Positions 14,968-23,115 of a stretch of 33,564 nucleotides of DNA are shown here, in pieces. The notes beneath the pieces are model-generated. The model had not been told where the DNA came from. It saw nothing but the letters and a program-made list of their open reading frames with translations, and did not search any database. The first letter of the stretch is position 1. Each line of letters opens with the position of its first letter. Both the position numbers and the translations under genes were made by a program. This stretch comes from Ramlibacter tataouinensis (GTDB lineage Bacteria; Pseudomonadota; Gammaproteobacteria; Burkholderiales; Burkholderiaceae_C): contig DIZF01000087.1 of the NCBI GenBank assembly GCA_002427815.1, positions 1 to 33,564 on the forward strand, written 5' to 3'.

Positions 14968-15825
14968 TTGCTGACGATCATCCTGGATGGCCTGGCCTAC
15001 GGCATGGTGCTGTTCGTCATCTCGGTCGGCCTGACGGTGACCATGGGGCTGATGCGGGTCGTGAATTTGGCGCATGGCTCGTTCGCCATGATCGGGGGCT
15101 ACGTGGCGGCAGCCGTTGTGGCGGCAGGCTACCCGTTCGCAGCCGCTGTGCTGGCTGCGATGCTGTCGGCAGCCCTGGCCGGGCTGCTGGCCGAGCGGCT
15201 CCTCTTCCGCCGGGTCTATGCCCGGGGCGAATTGCCGCAAGCCCTGCTCACCTTCGGCATGACCTTCGTGACGATTGCCGTGCTGACCATGATGTTCGGG
15301 TCGAGCATCCGTGTGCTGCCACTCCCCGAGGCGCTGGCCGGCCTGATACCGATGGGTGACCGGCAGTACCCCGCCTACCGCGTGTTCCTGATTGTGAGCG
15401 GCCTCGTTCTCAGCGCCGGGCTGTGGTGGGGCATCGAAAAGACCTCGCTGGGGGCTTATCTGCGCGCCGCCGTCGACAGCCCACGGATGGCGGCCGCGAT
15501 GGGGATCGACGTGCAGCGCCTGTTCGCGATCGTGTTCTCGATCGGCTGTGCGCTCGCCGGCTTGGGCGCGGTGCTCGGTGCCGGAATCATGCCGCTCGAG
15601 CCGTACTATGCCCTGCGTTATCTGGTGCTGTTTCTGGTGGTGGTCGGCGTCGGCGGGGTGGGAAGTTTCCGGGGCTCGCTGCTGGCCGCCATGGCGCTCG
15701 GCATGATCGATACGCTCGCCAAGTTCTACCTGCCGGCGCTGTCGGCCTATATCTTCTACGGCGTGGTGCTGGGCTTGCTGCTGCTGCGCCCGCATGGCCT
15801 GCTGCCGCGCCGCAACGCGCGTTGA
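14968..15825 (+). CDS. LivH-type ABC transporter permease
   Basis: This 285-residue inner-membrane protein has about eight hydrophobic segments. It shows the LivH signatures GLAYGMVLFVISVGLTVTMGLMRVVNLAHGSF near the N-terminus and a conserved DSPRMAAAMGID cytoplasmic loop that contacts the ATPases. It should form half of the membrane channel of a branched-chain amino acid/amide-class importer. The start appears to be TTG at 14968, because CCGGAG lies 5 bases upstream and LTIILDGLAYG is the family start. It begins 34 bases after the frameshifted binding-protein gene and is followed 5 bases later by the LivM-type permease. The substrate is not readable from sequence. Confidence 0.9.
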   Translation: MLTIILDGLAYGMVLFVISVGLTVTMGLMRVVNLAHGSFAMIGGYVAAAVVAAGYPFAAAVLAAMLSAALAGLLAERLLFRRVYARGELPQALLTFGMTFVTIAVLTMMFGSSIRVLPLPEALAGLIPMGDRQYPAYRVFLIVSGLVLSAGLWWGIEKTSLGAYLRAAVDSPRMAAAMGIDVQRLFAIVFSIGCALAGLGAVLGAGIMPLEPYYALRYLVLFLVVVGVGGVGSFRGSLLAAMALGMIDTLAKFYLPALSAYIFYGVVLGLLLLRPHGLLPRRNAR

Positions 15826-15830
15826 GCCGC

Positions 15831-16829
15831 ATGGAAACGAACAGCGCCATCCAGGCCGTGCCCGAACCGGGCGGAATGCTGCGCTCGCGGGTCGCCCGCT
15901 CCCTGGTGTGGGTGCTGGCCTTCCTGTACTGGTTCATCGGCGAGGGCTATCTGGGGCTCGGGACCAACGCACTCATCATGGTGATCTTCGCCTTGTCGCT
16001 CGACCTGGTGCTGGGGTATGGCGGGATCATCTCGATGGGTCACGCGGCATTCTTCGGCGCCGGCGCGTACGTGGCGGGAAATGTTGCGTTGCACCTGCAC
16101 CCCGATCCCCTCGTCGGGCTGGTGCTGGCGACGCTCTTCTGTGCGGTAGCCGGTGCACTGACCGGTGCGTTGATTCTGCACACCGAGGGCGTCACCCTGA
16201 TGATGCTCACCCTCGCGATCGGGGCGCTGTTCGGCGAATTTGCCAATCAGGCGCATTGGCTGACGGGCGGGGACGACGGCCTGCAACTCCGCGTTGGGCC
16301 CTTGCTGGGCCTGTTCAAGTTCGACCTCTGGGGCCGCACCGCCTACCTGTACTGTCTGGCGGTGGCTTTGCTCTGGTTCGTCCTGGCCGGATGGATCGTC
16401 AACTCGCCTTTCGGCAAATCGGTCAGCGGCATCCGGCAGAACGAACGCCGCATGAAAGCCATAGGCACGCCGGTCTGGTGGCGGCTGGTGGCGTGGTACG
16501 CGATCGGCGCCGCCATGGCCGGCACCGCCGGCGCGCTGTCGGCCCAGGTCACGCAAAGTGTCGGCCTGAACTCGCTCGGCCTGCTGCTTTCCGGCACGGT
16601 GCTCATGGTCCTGATCCTGGGCGGCACCCGTCATCGTTACGGCGCTTTTCTGGGCGCCGTGCTGTATGTCGTGGTTCAGGATCTGGTCGCCCAGGCCGAT
16701 CCCTTTCGCTGGATGTTCGTGATCGGCGCGATGCTCATGGCCGCGGTGCTCTTTTTCGACAATGGCCTGCTGTCCATCTTCGGCTGGCTCGACCGGAAGC
16801 TGCGCCGGGGCGGCAGGAGCTCACGGTGA
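15831..16829 (+). CDS. LivM-type ABC transporter permease
   Basis: This 332-residue protein has about nine hydrophobic segments and the LivM signature SLDLVLGYGGIISMGHAAFFGAGAY at roughly residues 55-80. The coupling loop GKSVSGIRQNERRMKAIG faces the ATPases. It pairs with the LivH-type permease to form the channel. The start at METNSAIQ was chosen because it follows the upstream stop codon by 5 bases; the frame is open earlier only as a shadow of the previous gene. Its stop codon overlaps the GTG start of the first ATPase (GTGA), so translation is coupled. Confidence 0.9.
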   Translation: METNSAIQAVPEPGGMLRSRVARSLVWVLAFLYWFIGEGYLGLGTNALIMVIFALSLDLVLGYGGIISMGHAAFFGAGAYVAGNVALHLHPDPLVGLVLATLFCAVAGALTGALILHTEGVTLMMLTLAIGALFGEFANQAHWLTGGDDGLQLRVGPLLGLFKFDLWGRTAYLYCLAVALLWFVLAGWIVNSPFGKSVSGIRQNERRMKAIGTPVWWRLVAWYAIGAAMAGTAGALSAQVTQSVGLNSLGLLLSGTVLMVLILGGTRHRYGAFLGAVLYVVVQDLVAQADPFRWMFVIGAMLMAAVLFFDNGLLSIFGWLDRKLRRGGRSSR

Positions 16830-17584
16830 GCGACTCCCAAAGCGTGTTGTCGGTGCGTGGGCTGGAGAAGTCTTTCGGCGCGCTGCGGGTGAGCCAGGGG
16901 ATCGACCTCGAGCTGGCGCGCGGTGCCCGGGTCGGGCTGATCGGCCCGAACGGCGCCGGCAAGACGACGCTGATCAACCTGCTGACCGGGTCATTAAAGC
17001 CCGACGGCGGCACCATCGCCCTGGGCGGTCGCGAGATCCAGCGGCTGCGCGCCGAACAGCGGGTGCGGCACGGGCTGGCCCGCACACACCAGATCAACGC
17101 CTTGCTGCTGGAGTTTTCGGCACTGGACAATGTGGCCATGGCGGTGGCCGAGCATCGCGGCTTCGGCTGGCGGATGTTGCGTTCGAAGCGCGTATGGCGG
17201 CAGTGCCAGGAAGAGGCCGAGCAGTACCTGTTGCCGATGAATCTGGGCGCCGTCCTGGACCGCACCGTGTCGCACATGGCCTACGGCCAGCAGCGACTGC
17301 TGGAGATCGCCATCGCTCTGGCCTTGCAGCCGTCGGTACTGCTGCTCGACGAGCCGGCCGCCGGCGTGGCGGCAGGCGAGGCACGCGCCATCCACGAGCA
17401 GCTGCATCGGCTGCCGGCGCATGTGGCGGTGCTCATGGTCGAACACGACATGGATCTGGTGTTCAGCTTTGCGCAGGAAATCGTTGTCATGATCCTGGGC
17501 AGCATCCTGGTGCGCGGCACCCCTGCGCAGATCGAGCGGGGTCCCCGTGTGCGCGATGCCTACCTTGGAAAGGCGAGGGCATGA
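16826..17584 (+). CDS. LivG-type ABC transporter ATP-binding protein
   Basis: This 252-residue ATPase powers the importer from the cytoplasmic face. Walker A is GPNGAGKT (residues 40-47) and the ABC signature is the degenerate MAYGQQR (151-157). Walker B is LLLDEP with D175/E176, and the switch histidine is H207 in VEHDMD. The start is GTG, overlapping the stop of the LivM-type gene as GTGA, with CAGGAG upstream. The end overlaps the next ATPase gene as ATGA. The two ATPases are distinct, as in other LivGF systems. The signature replaces LSGGQ with the MAYGQQ form commonly seen in LivG proteins, so it is not a defect. Confidence 0.92.
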   Translation: MSDSQSVLSVRGLEKSFGALRVSQGIDLELARGARVGLIGPNGAGKTTLINLLTGSLKPDGGTIALGGREIQRLRAEQRVRHGLARTHQINALLLEFSALDNVAMAVAEHRGFGWRMLRSKRVWRQCQEEAEQYLLPMNLGAVLDRTVSHMAYGQQRLLEIAIALALQPSVLLLDEPAAGVAAGEARAIHEQLHRLPAHVAVLMVEHDMDLVFSFAQEIVVMILGSILVRGTPAQIERGPRVRDAYLGKARA

Positions 17585-18345
17585 GTGCCTTGCTGGCCGT
17601 GGATGCCTTGCGTGCCGGCTACGGCGAGACGGTGGTGCTCGAGGACATCTCGTTCGCCGTCGAGCCGGGGCAGGTGCTCGCGGTGCTGGGCCGCAACGGC
17701 GTCGGCAAGAGCACACTGATGGAAACCATCCTGGGCTTCACCACCGTGCACGCGGGTACCGTGAGCTTCGAAGGCACACCGATCCAGCAATGGCCCACCT
17801 TTCGCCGCAACCGGATCGGGATCGGCTATGTGCCGCAGGAGCGCGAGGTGTTCCCGTCCCTTTCGGTCGAGGAGAACCTGCTGGTGGCGAGCCGCACCGG
17901 CGGCTGGCAAGCGGCCGATGTCTATGAGCTGTTTCCCTCGCTGTCGCAGCGCCGCCATTCCTTCGGCAGCACCCTGTCGGGAGGCGAGCAGCAGATGCTC
18001 GCGATCGCCCGGGCCCTCATGGGCGGTCCGAAAGTGCTGATCCTGGACGAGCCCATGGAGGGCCTGGCGCCCATCGTCGTCGAGAAGCTTTACGAGAGCC
18101 TGGTGCGGCTGCGCGACCGCTCCCATATTGCGATGATCCTGATCGAACAGCACGCCGAGCTGGCCTTGTCCATCTCGGACCAGGCCATCGTGCTGGACCG
18201 CGGACGCATCGTGCACCGCGGTTCGGCCCGGTCCCTGCTCGCCGATGGCACGCTGCGCGACAGCCTGCTGGGGTTGGCGAGAGAGGTGCAGAACCCATCT
18301 CCAGGAGAACAGCATGACGCTTCCCACGGCACACACGCTCTTTGA
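17581..18345 (+). CDS. LivF-type ABC transporter ATP-binding protein
   Basis: This 254-residue ATPase is the partner of the LivG-type protein. Walker A is GRNGVGKS (residues 37-44), the signature is LSGGEQQ (132-138), and Walker B is LILDEP with D156/E157. The block YVPQEREVFPSLSVEENL is typical of LivF. The ATG overlaps the previous stop codon as ATGA. The C-terminus runs about 10 residues into the next gene (32-base overlap), giving a tail NPSPGEQHDASHGTHAL with no family counterpart that I know. The original stop may have been lost, or the overlap may couple translation to the SDR gene. Confidence 0.92.
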   Translation: MSALLAVDALRAGYGETVVLEDISFAVEPGQVLAVLGRNGVGKSTLMETILGFTTVHAGTVSFEGTPIQQWPTFRRNRIGIGYVPQEREVFPSLSVEENLLVASRTGGWQAADVYELFPSLSQRRHSFGSTLSGGEQQMLAIARALMGGPKVLILDEPMEGLAPIVVEKLYESLVRLRDRSHIAMILIEQHAELALSISDQAIVLDRGRIVHRGSARSLLADGTLRDSLLGLAREVQNPSPGEQHDASHGTHAL

Positions 18346-19138
18346 CGTCAGCGACGCGGTTTGCCTGATCACGGGCGGTGCGAGTGGCATCGGCCTGGCC
18401 TACGCCGAAGTCATGTTGGCCAACGGCGCCAAGGTTCATATCATCGACCGGGACCAGGCCGCCATCGACGCCGCGCTGGCCGCCTTGGGCACTCCCACAT
18501 CGGCTTGGGGTCACTGCGCGGATGTGACGGTCGCCGATCAGCTGGCCGCTGCCATCGCCGGCGTTGTCCAGGACAGCGGCCGCATCGACGTGGCTTTTGT
18601 CAACGCCGGCATCGGCGGCGGTCCGGGTTTTCTCAAGGGCGACGGCGAGCGCAATGGTGAACGCTCGTTCGAGGATCTGCCGTTCGATCAGTGGACCCGC
18701 GTCATGGACGTCAACGTCAACGCCGCATTTCGCACCATGCAGGGCGTGGTTCGAGTCATGAAGCAGCATGGGGGCGGGCGCATTATCGTGACCACCTCAG
18801 TGTCTGCAACCAAGACGGAGCAGCATGTCGGAACGCCCTATGTCGTGTCCAAGGCCGCGATCGCCCATCTGGTGCGGCAGGCGGCGCTGGAACTGGTGCG
18901 CTTCAACATCACCGTGAACGCGATCGCACCGGGGCCCTTCATAACCAACATCTCGGGCGGGAGATTGCGCCAGGCCGACGCCCGGGCACCGTTCGAGCGG
19001 CTGATCCCGATGCACAGGCTGGGGACCGACATGGATATCCAGGGCGCCGCGCTGTTTCTGGCCTCGCCCGCCGCGCGCTACATCACGGGTGCACACATCA
19101 CCATCGACGGCGGATTTTCCCTGGGCACGGCCGACTGA
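18314..19138 (+). CDS. Short-chain dehydrogenase/reductase (SDR)
   Basis: This 274-residue classical SDR has the NAD(P) motif TGGASGIG (residues 20-27) and D45 after the second strand (IIDRD), which suggests NAD preference. NAG is at 97-99 and the catalytic set is S162/S164, Y176 and K180 (YVVSK). FLASPAARYITGAHITIDGGFSLG is a normal SDR C-terminus. AGGAGA precedes the ATG, which lies 32 bases inside the end of the LivF-type gene, so it is translated with the transporter. The enzyme probably oxidises an alcohol taken up by, or derived from, the transporter substrate. That substrate is unknown. An acidic insert near residues 105-122 (GFLKGDGERNGERSFED) distinguishes it from FabG-like enzymes. 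Confidence 0.9.
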   Translation: MTLPTAHTLFDVSDAVCLITGGASGIGLAYAEVMLANGAKVHIIDRDQAAIDAALAALGTPTSAWGHCADVTVADQLAAAIAGVVQDSGRIDVAFVNAGIGGGPGFLKGDGERNGERSFEDLPFDQWTRVMDVNVNAAFRTMQGVVRVMKQHGGGRIIVTTSVSATKTEQHVGTPYVVSKAAIAHLVRQAALELVRFNITVNAIAPGPFITNISGGRLRQADARAPFERLIPMHRLGTDMDIQGAALFLASPAARYITGAHITIDGGFSLGTAD

Positions 19139-19278
19139 GCCGGCGGCAGCCGTTCAGTCGAATCGGCGTGCCGATCGCGCGCAGACGCTGTTGAAACTGT
19201 GCCGCATCGCGTCGAGCCGACGCGCGGGTTCGCTTACCTGGCGCGGTGCGGTCATGAGGGGCCCTCGCCCGGTTGCAT
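19139..19278. other. Convergent gap between SDR and TctC genes
   Basis: These 140 bases separate two convergent genes. Only a weak stem, GCGTCG-AGC-CGACGC (19209-19223), is visible; there is no T-run and no gene. Confidence 0.35.
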
Positions 19279-20265
19279 TCAATCGGTCGTGATGTGCGCC
19301 GCCTTCACCAGGCGGGTCCAGCGTTCGATGTCGGTCTTGATCTGCGCATCGAACTGCTCGGGAGTGATGGTCATCGGCTCCATTCCCAGCTCGGCCATCT
19401 TCTTCTGGGTCTCGGGCTTCTGCAGTGCCGTCACCACGTCCGAATAGATCTTGTGGACGACGTCACGCGGCGTGCCGCTGGCCACGACCAGACCGAACAT
19501 GCTCTCGACGTTGAAGCCCGGCACGGTCTCGGCCACCGGTGGAATCTCCGGCGCGATGGTGGACCGCTTCAAGGCGGTGAGCGCCAGCGGCTTGAGCTTG
19601 CCGCTGCGGATGAACGGCATGGAGGAGAACAGTGGATCGACCAGCAGGTTGACACGGCCCGCCATCACTTCGGGGTAGGCGGGCCCGCTGCCCTTGAACG
19701 GCACGTGCAGGATGTCCAGCCCGGCACTCTGTTTGAGCAATTCCATGGCCAGGTGCATCGAGCTGCCGCTGCCGGGACTGGCGTAACTGTACTTGCCGGG
19801 GTTCTTCTGGATGACGGCGATCGCCTCTTTGAGGTTGTTCGCCGGAAAGTCCGGATTGGCGGAAATGAGGATGTTGGAAACGCCGATCACCGTGATGCCC
19901 GCCAGATCCTTGACGGTATCGTAGGGCAGTTGGCGCAACGCCGGGTTGATCACATGCGGGGTTGCCACCAGACACAAGGTATAGCCATTGGGTTGAGCCT
20001 TCGCGGCGAAATCGGTGCCGACGGCCGTGCCGGCACCGGGCTTGTATTCGACGATGATGCTCTGGTTCCATATCGGATGCAGCTGCTGCTGCAACACCCG
20101 CGCCAGGATGTCGATGGCGCCCCCCGGCGCATTGGGAACGATCAGCGTCACCGGCTTGTTCGGATAGGTCGCGGCGCCCTGGGCCCAGGCGCCCGGCGCC
20201 CACGCGGCAGCCCCCGTGGCCAGCAAGCCCAGTGTCAGTTGGCGGCGTTGGCAATCGATGATCAT
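19279..20265 (-). CDS. TctC/Bug-family tripartite tricarboxylate transporter binding protein
   Basis: This 328-residue periplasmic protein has the Bug family start YPNKPVTLIVPNAPGGAIDILARVL, then EYKPGAGTAVGTDFAAKAQPNGYTL and GKYSYASPGSGSSMHLAMELL. The end is GMEPMTITPEQFDAQIKTDIERW. The leader MIIDCQRRQLTLGLLATGAAAWAPGAWA contains an RRQLTL twin-arginine-like motif, so Tat export is possible. GAGAGGAA precedes the ATG at 20265. Its start overlaps the stop of the upstream dehydratase gene by 4 bases (ATGA), so they are cotranslated. No tctA or tctB permease gene is near, as is common for the many orphan Bug proteins of Bordetella-like bacteria. The ligand is probably a carboxylic acid, perhaps a sugar acid given the neighbour; that is inference. 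Confidence 0.9.
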   Translation of the reverse strand: MIIDCQRRQLTLGLLATGAAAWAPGAWAQGAATYPNKPVTLIVPNAPGGAIDILARVLQQQLHPIWNQSIIVEYKPGAGTAVGTDFAAKAQPNGYTLCLVATPHVINPALRQLPYDTVKDLAGITVIGVSNILISANPDFPANNLKEAIAVIQKNPGKYSYASPGSGSSMHLAMELLKQSAGLDILHVPFKGSGPAYPEVMAGRVNLLVDPLFSSMPFIRSGKLKPLALTALKRSTIAPEIPPVAETVPGFNVESMFGLVVASGTPRDVVHKIYSDVVTALQKPETQKKMAELGMEPMTITPEQFDAQIKTDIERWTRLVKAAHITTD

Positions 20266-21953
20266 GGCAGTTCCTCTCGAATTGGGATGAGACTCGCGCC
20301 TCGCGCAAGCGGTTGAACGGTTCTCTGGTAAATGGACAGCCACCCGGTGGCGGCACCCGGCCTGGGTGCCGGTTCCCCGGCAAGCCGTCGCGCGATCTCG
20401 GCTTCGTCGACATCCAGCGTGATGCTGCGTCCAGGGACATCGATGGCGATGATGTCGCCGTCGCGAGCCGCCCACAGCGGGCCGCCCGCCAGGGTTTCCG
20501 GCGTGATTTCCCCGACGACGAGTCCGCGGTTGACCAGCCCGGACAGCTGCCCGTCGGTGATCACGGCCACGTCCTCGCCCATGCCGGCGCCGTCAAGGGC
20601 GAACACCAGTGCCGATGCCATTGACATCCCGGGCCCGCCACGCACGCCCATGCAGCGCATGACCACCACGTTGCCACGCCGGATTTCGCCGCGCGCCAGG
20701 CCGGCCAGCGCGTCTTCGCGTGAATGATAGATCCGCGCCGGCCCGCGGAACCGGGTGACCTTGTCGTGCGTGAGCCCCATCTTCACAATGGCGCCCTCCG
20801 CCGCGAGGTTTCCCTTGATGATCACGATGGCGGGCTGCGCCGAAAACGGCCGCTCCAGCGGACGGATGACTTCGGGGTTGCGCACCACCGCCGGATCGAG
20901 CTGCGCCAGCATCGAAGGACCTGACACCGTGGGCGCATCCTGCAGCAAAGGACGCAGTTGCTGCAGCAGCGCCTGGGTGCCGCCGGCCGCATCGAAATCC
21001 TCGATCAGGTCCTCGCCGTTTGGACGCACGGCCGCCAGCACGGGAATGCGGGCCGATAGCGACTCGAAGATGGCATACACATCCGTCGGGCTCTCCGCCT
21101 CGCAGGCGATCGCCTGCAAATGCTTGATGCAGTTGATCGAGCCGCTGACGGCCAGCACGCACGCCGATGCATTGGCAAAGGCCGCCGGTGTGAGGATGCT
21201 TCGGGGCCGCAAGTCCTCCCCGACCATCTCGACGATCCGCCGGCCCGACGCTCGTGCGTTGGCGAACATGCGCTCCGACATCGCCGCCACCGGCGCGCTG
21301 CCCGGCAGCGTCATCCCGAGGGCCTCGCACACGATATGCATCGAATTGGCGGTTCCCATGCCGGCGCAGACTCCCGGCCCGAGGACTGCGTTGTCCGACA
21401 TTTCCTCGAGCTCGGCCGGCGTCACCTTGCCGGCTGCCACATGGCCGGCGTGCAGGAACACTTCCTCGATGTCCATGTGCCTGCCGCGCCAGCTGCCGCT
21501 TTTCTGGTAGCCGCAGATCACCATGATCGACGGCAGGTCGAGGCGTGCGGCGGCCATGAGCTGACCGGGCGAGGTCTTGTCGCAGGAGCCGAGGAACAAC
21601 ATGCCGTCGAGCTGGGCGCCCTCGACAGCCACTTCGATGTCATTGACGATCAGGTCGCGCGTGGGCAGGATGTACCCGCCGCGGCGGCCGGCGCTGGTGA
21701 TGAAGTCGCTCGGCGCGGCGGTGCGGATCTCGAACGGGTAGCCGCCCGCTTCCAGGATGGACCGCTTGACGACGCGCGACACCTCGTCCAGATGGCTGAA
21801 GCAACTGGACAATTCGGACGATGTATTGACCACCGCTATCTTGGGCTTGAGCATGTCCTCGTTGGTCAGACCCAGTGCACGCCACTGCGCGCGGCGGACT
21901 GCCCATCGCGAAGTTCCGTATTCGAAATTGCTGCGAAGCTGGACTTTCGCCAT
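20262..21953 (-). CDS. IlvD/Edd-family sugar-acid or dihydroxy-acid dehydratase
   Basis: This 563-residue dehydratase removes water from a 2,3-dihydroxy acid using an iron-sulfur cluster and Mg2+. Three likely cluster cysteines stand at C51 (SSELSSCFSH), C124 (GSCDKTSPG) and C196 (GVCAGMGTANSM), spaced as in the family. The C-terminal swivel domain has VVMRCMGVRGGPGM and ITDGQLSG. Compared with true IlvD, the setting (divergent IclR regulator, cotranslated TctC-type binding protein) points to catabolism of an aldonic or other hydroxy acid rather than valine synthesis. The ATG at 21953 was chosen because MAKVQLRSNFEYG is family-like; the frame continues upstream into the regulator region without sense. 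Its stop overlaps the binding-protein start. The exact substrate is unknown. Confidence 0.88.
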   Translation of the reverse strand: MAKVQLRSNFEYGTSRWAVRRAQWRALGLTNEDMLKPKIAVVNTSSELSSCFSHLDEVSRVVKRSILEAGGYPFEIRTAAPSDFITSAGRRGGYILPTRDLIVNDIEVAVEGAQLDGMLFLGSCDKTSPGQLMAAARLDLPSIMVICGYQKSGSWRGRHMDIEEVFLHAGHVAAGKVTPAELEEMSDNAVLGPGVCAGMGTANSMHIVCEALGMTLPGSAPVAAMSERMFANARASGRRIVEMVGEDLRPRSILTPAAFANASACVLAVSGSINCIKHLQAIACEAESPTDVYAIFESLSARIPVLAAVRPNGEDLIEDFDAAGGTQALLQQLRPLLQDAPTVSGPSMLAQLDPAVVRNPEVIRPLERPFSAQPAIVIIKGNLAAEGAIVKMGLTHDKVTRFRGPARIYHSREDALAGLARGEIRRGNVVVMRCMGVRGGPGMSMASALVFALDGAGMGEDVAVITDGQLSGLVNRGLVVGEITPETLAGGPLWAARDGDIIAIDVPGRSITLDVDEAEIARRLAGEPAPRPGAATGWLSIYQRTVQPLARGASLIPIREELP

Positions 21954-22035
21954 GGTGATGCTTGTCTCGGATGGGGGATGCCCCTGCGGCTGGGCGGGAG
22001 GCTCCGGGGTTTGACGGGATCGTACGGTATTATTG

Positions 22036-22050
22036 TGGAACCGTGTTTTG
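22036..22050. promoter_or_regulatory. IclR operator candidate between dehydratase and regulator genes
   Basis: TGGAACCGTGTTTTG is an imperfect palindrome in the divergent 127-base gap. It shares the TG..AC..TGTTT layout with the palindrome at 13688-13702 and with KdgR-type sites. A second weak repeat, ACGGT (22024-22028) with ACCGT (22040-22044), overlaps it. Binding is inferred only. Confidence 0.35.
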
Positions 22051-22080
22051 TTTTTTGAAAATGGTCTTTGCGGCGGCGCG

Positions 22081-22893
22081 ATGGCGACGGTGAAAACCCG
22101 ACCGCCAAGCGCGCGTGACGCAAAGCCGGCGCCGGGCAGGGTGGTGGCGTTGCAGCGTGGCCTGGAAATCCTGGCCTGCTTCGAGCCGTACAACCGGCCT
22201 CTGAGCCACGCCGACCTGGCGCGTGCGACGCACCTGCCCAAGCCGACCTTGACCCGGCTGGTCAACACGCTGCTCGGCCTGGGCTTCCTGCGGCTCGATC
22301 CGAGTTCCGACCAGTACAGCCTGGGGCCGCGCCTGGTCACGCTGTCCAGCGCCTATGTCGGCAGCTTCGATGTGCGGTCGGTCGCGCGCCCATTGATGGA
22401 GCGTCTCGCCATTGAGACCGGCCTGTCGGTCTATCTGGCGATCGCCAGCGATCTCGACATGATGATCATCGAAGTGTGCCGTTCGCACTCGAGCATGCTG
22501 GTCACCCGGCTGGATATCGGGTCGCGCGTGCCGATCTCGACATCGGCGCTCGGTCGCGCGTACCTGCTGGCGGCCGACGCGGAAACGCGCGAGTCCCTGC
22601 TGGAACGGATGGCCGCGACGCACGGCAAGCACTGGAAGGGTATCCACCAGAAAATCGAAGACAGCCTGCGCAAGGCGCGCAAGCTCGGCTATTGCCTGTC
22701 GCTGGGCGAGCTCTATCCGGATGTGCACTCGATCGCCAAGGCTTTGCCCACGCCGACCGGCGACATCGTGGTGCTCAATTGCGGCGGTCCTTCCACCTAT
22801 CTGACCGAACAACGGATAGCGAAAAGCGCCGGGCCGGCTCTGTTGGACACGGTGCAGGTGTTGACGGACGCAATCGGAAAGGCAGCGAGGTAG
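22081..22893 (+). CDS. IclR-family transcriptional regulator
   Basis: This 270-residue regulator has an N-terminal winged helix (residues about 20-80: VVALQRGLEILACFEPYNRPLSHADLARATHLPKPTLTRLVNTL) and a C-terminal ligand-binding IclR domain. That domain includes VARPLMERLAIETGLSVYLAIASD, GSRVPISTSALGRAYL and the RKLGYCLSLGE block. The ATG at 22081 was preferred over a GTG 48 bases earlier because it leaves a normal promoter gap, though no strong ribosome binding site is seen. It is divergent from the dehydratase/TctC operon, the standard place for an IclR regulator of that operon and of itself. It may also control the ABC/SDR operon through the related palindrome at 13688. The effector is probably the sugar acid or its breakdown product (inference). 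Confidence 0.9.
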   Translation: MATVKTRPPSARDAKPAPGRVVALQRGLEILACFEPYNRPLSHADLARATHLPKPTLTRLVNTLLGLGFLRLDPSSDQYSLGPRLVTLSSAYVGSFDVRSVARPLMERLAIETGLSVYLAIASDLDMMIIEVCRSHSSMLVTRLDIGSRVPISTSALGRAYLLAADAETRESLLERMAATHGKHWKGIHQKIEDSLRKARKLGYCLSLGELYPDVHSIAKALPTPTGDIVVLNCGGPSTYLTEQRIAKSAGPALLDTVQVLTDAIGKAAR

Positions 22894-23115
22894 GGCATGG
22901 AATCCGCCACCTTCACCTGGCGCGCCTGCCAGGTTGCGTGCCGCGTGCGCTGCTATTCAACGAGATCTCGACCAAGGTCGCGTCGGGCGCGTTGGTGACT
23001 GGCGCGACGCGGCGCTGCAAGCCCGTGGATGCGCATGTGTTGCTGGATTTGGCGGCGACCCGGATGAGGTCGCTTACCGCTCGGTCATGAAGGCCCGGCG
23101 TGCTCTCAGCGGAAA
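22894..23115. other. Gap between IclR gene and dusA
   Basis: These 222 bases hold no convincing gene. A 7-pair stem, ACCTGGC-GCGCCT-GCCAGGT (22915-22934), lies 21 bases after the IclR stop codon and may end transcription, but it lacks a T-run. A short open frame across the rest has no family resemblance. Confidence 0.4.

Noticed and set aside
16762..18345. Reading the LivF-type gene as a much longer protein starting inside the LivM-type gene
   Set aside because: The family start MSALLAVDALRAGYG with its ATGA overlap fits the operon; the upstream extension is only an open shadow frame.
20262..21953. Calling the dehydratase a biosynthetic IlvD
   Set aside because: The neighbours (IclR regulator, TctC-type protein) and its divergence from IlvD around the cysteine motifs favour a catabolic IlvD/Edd member.
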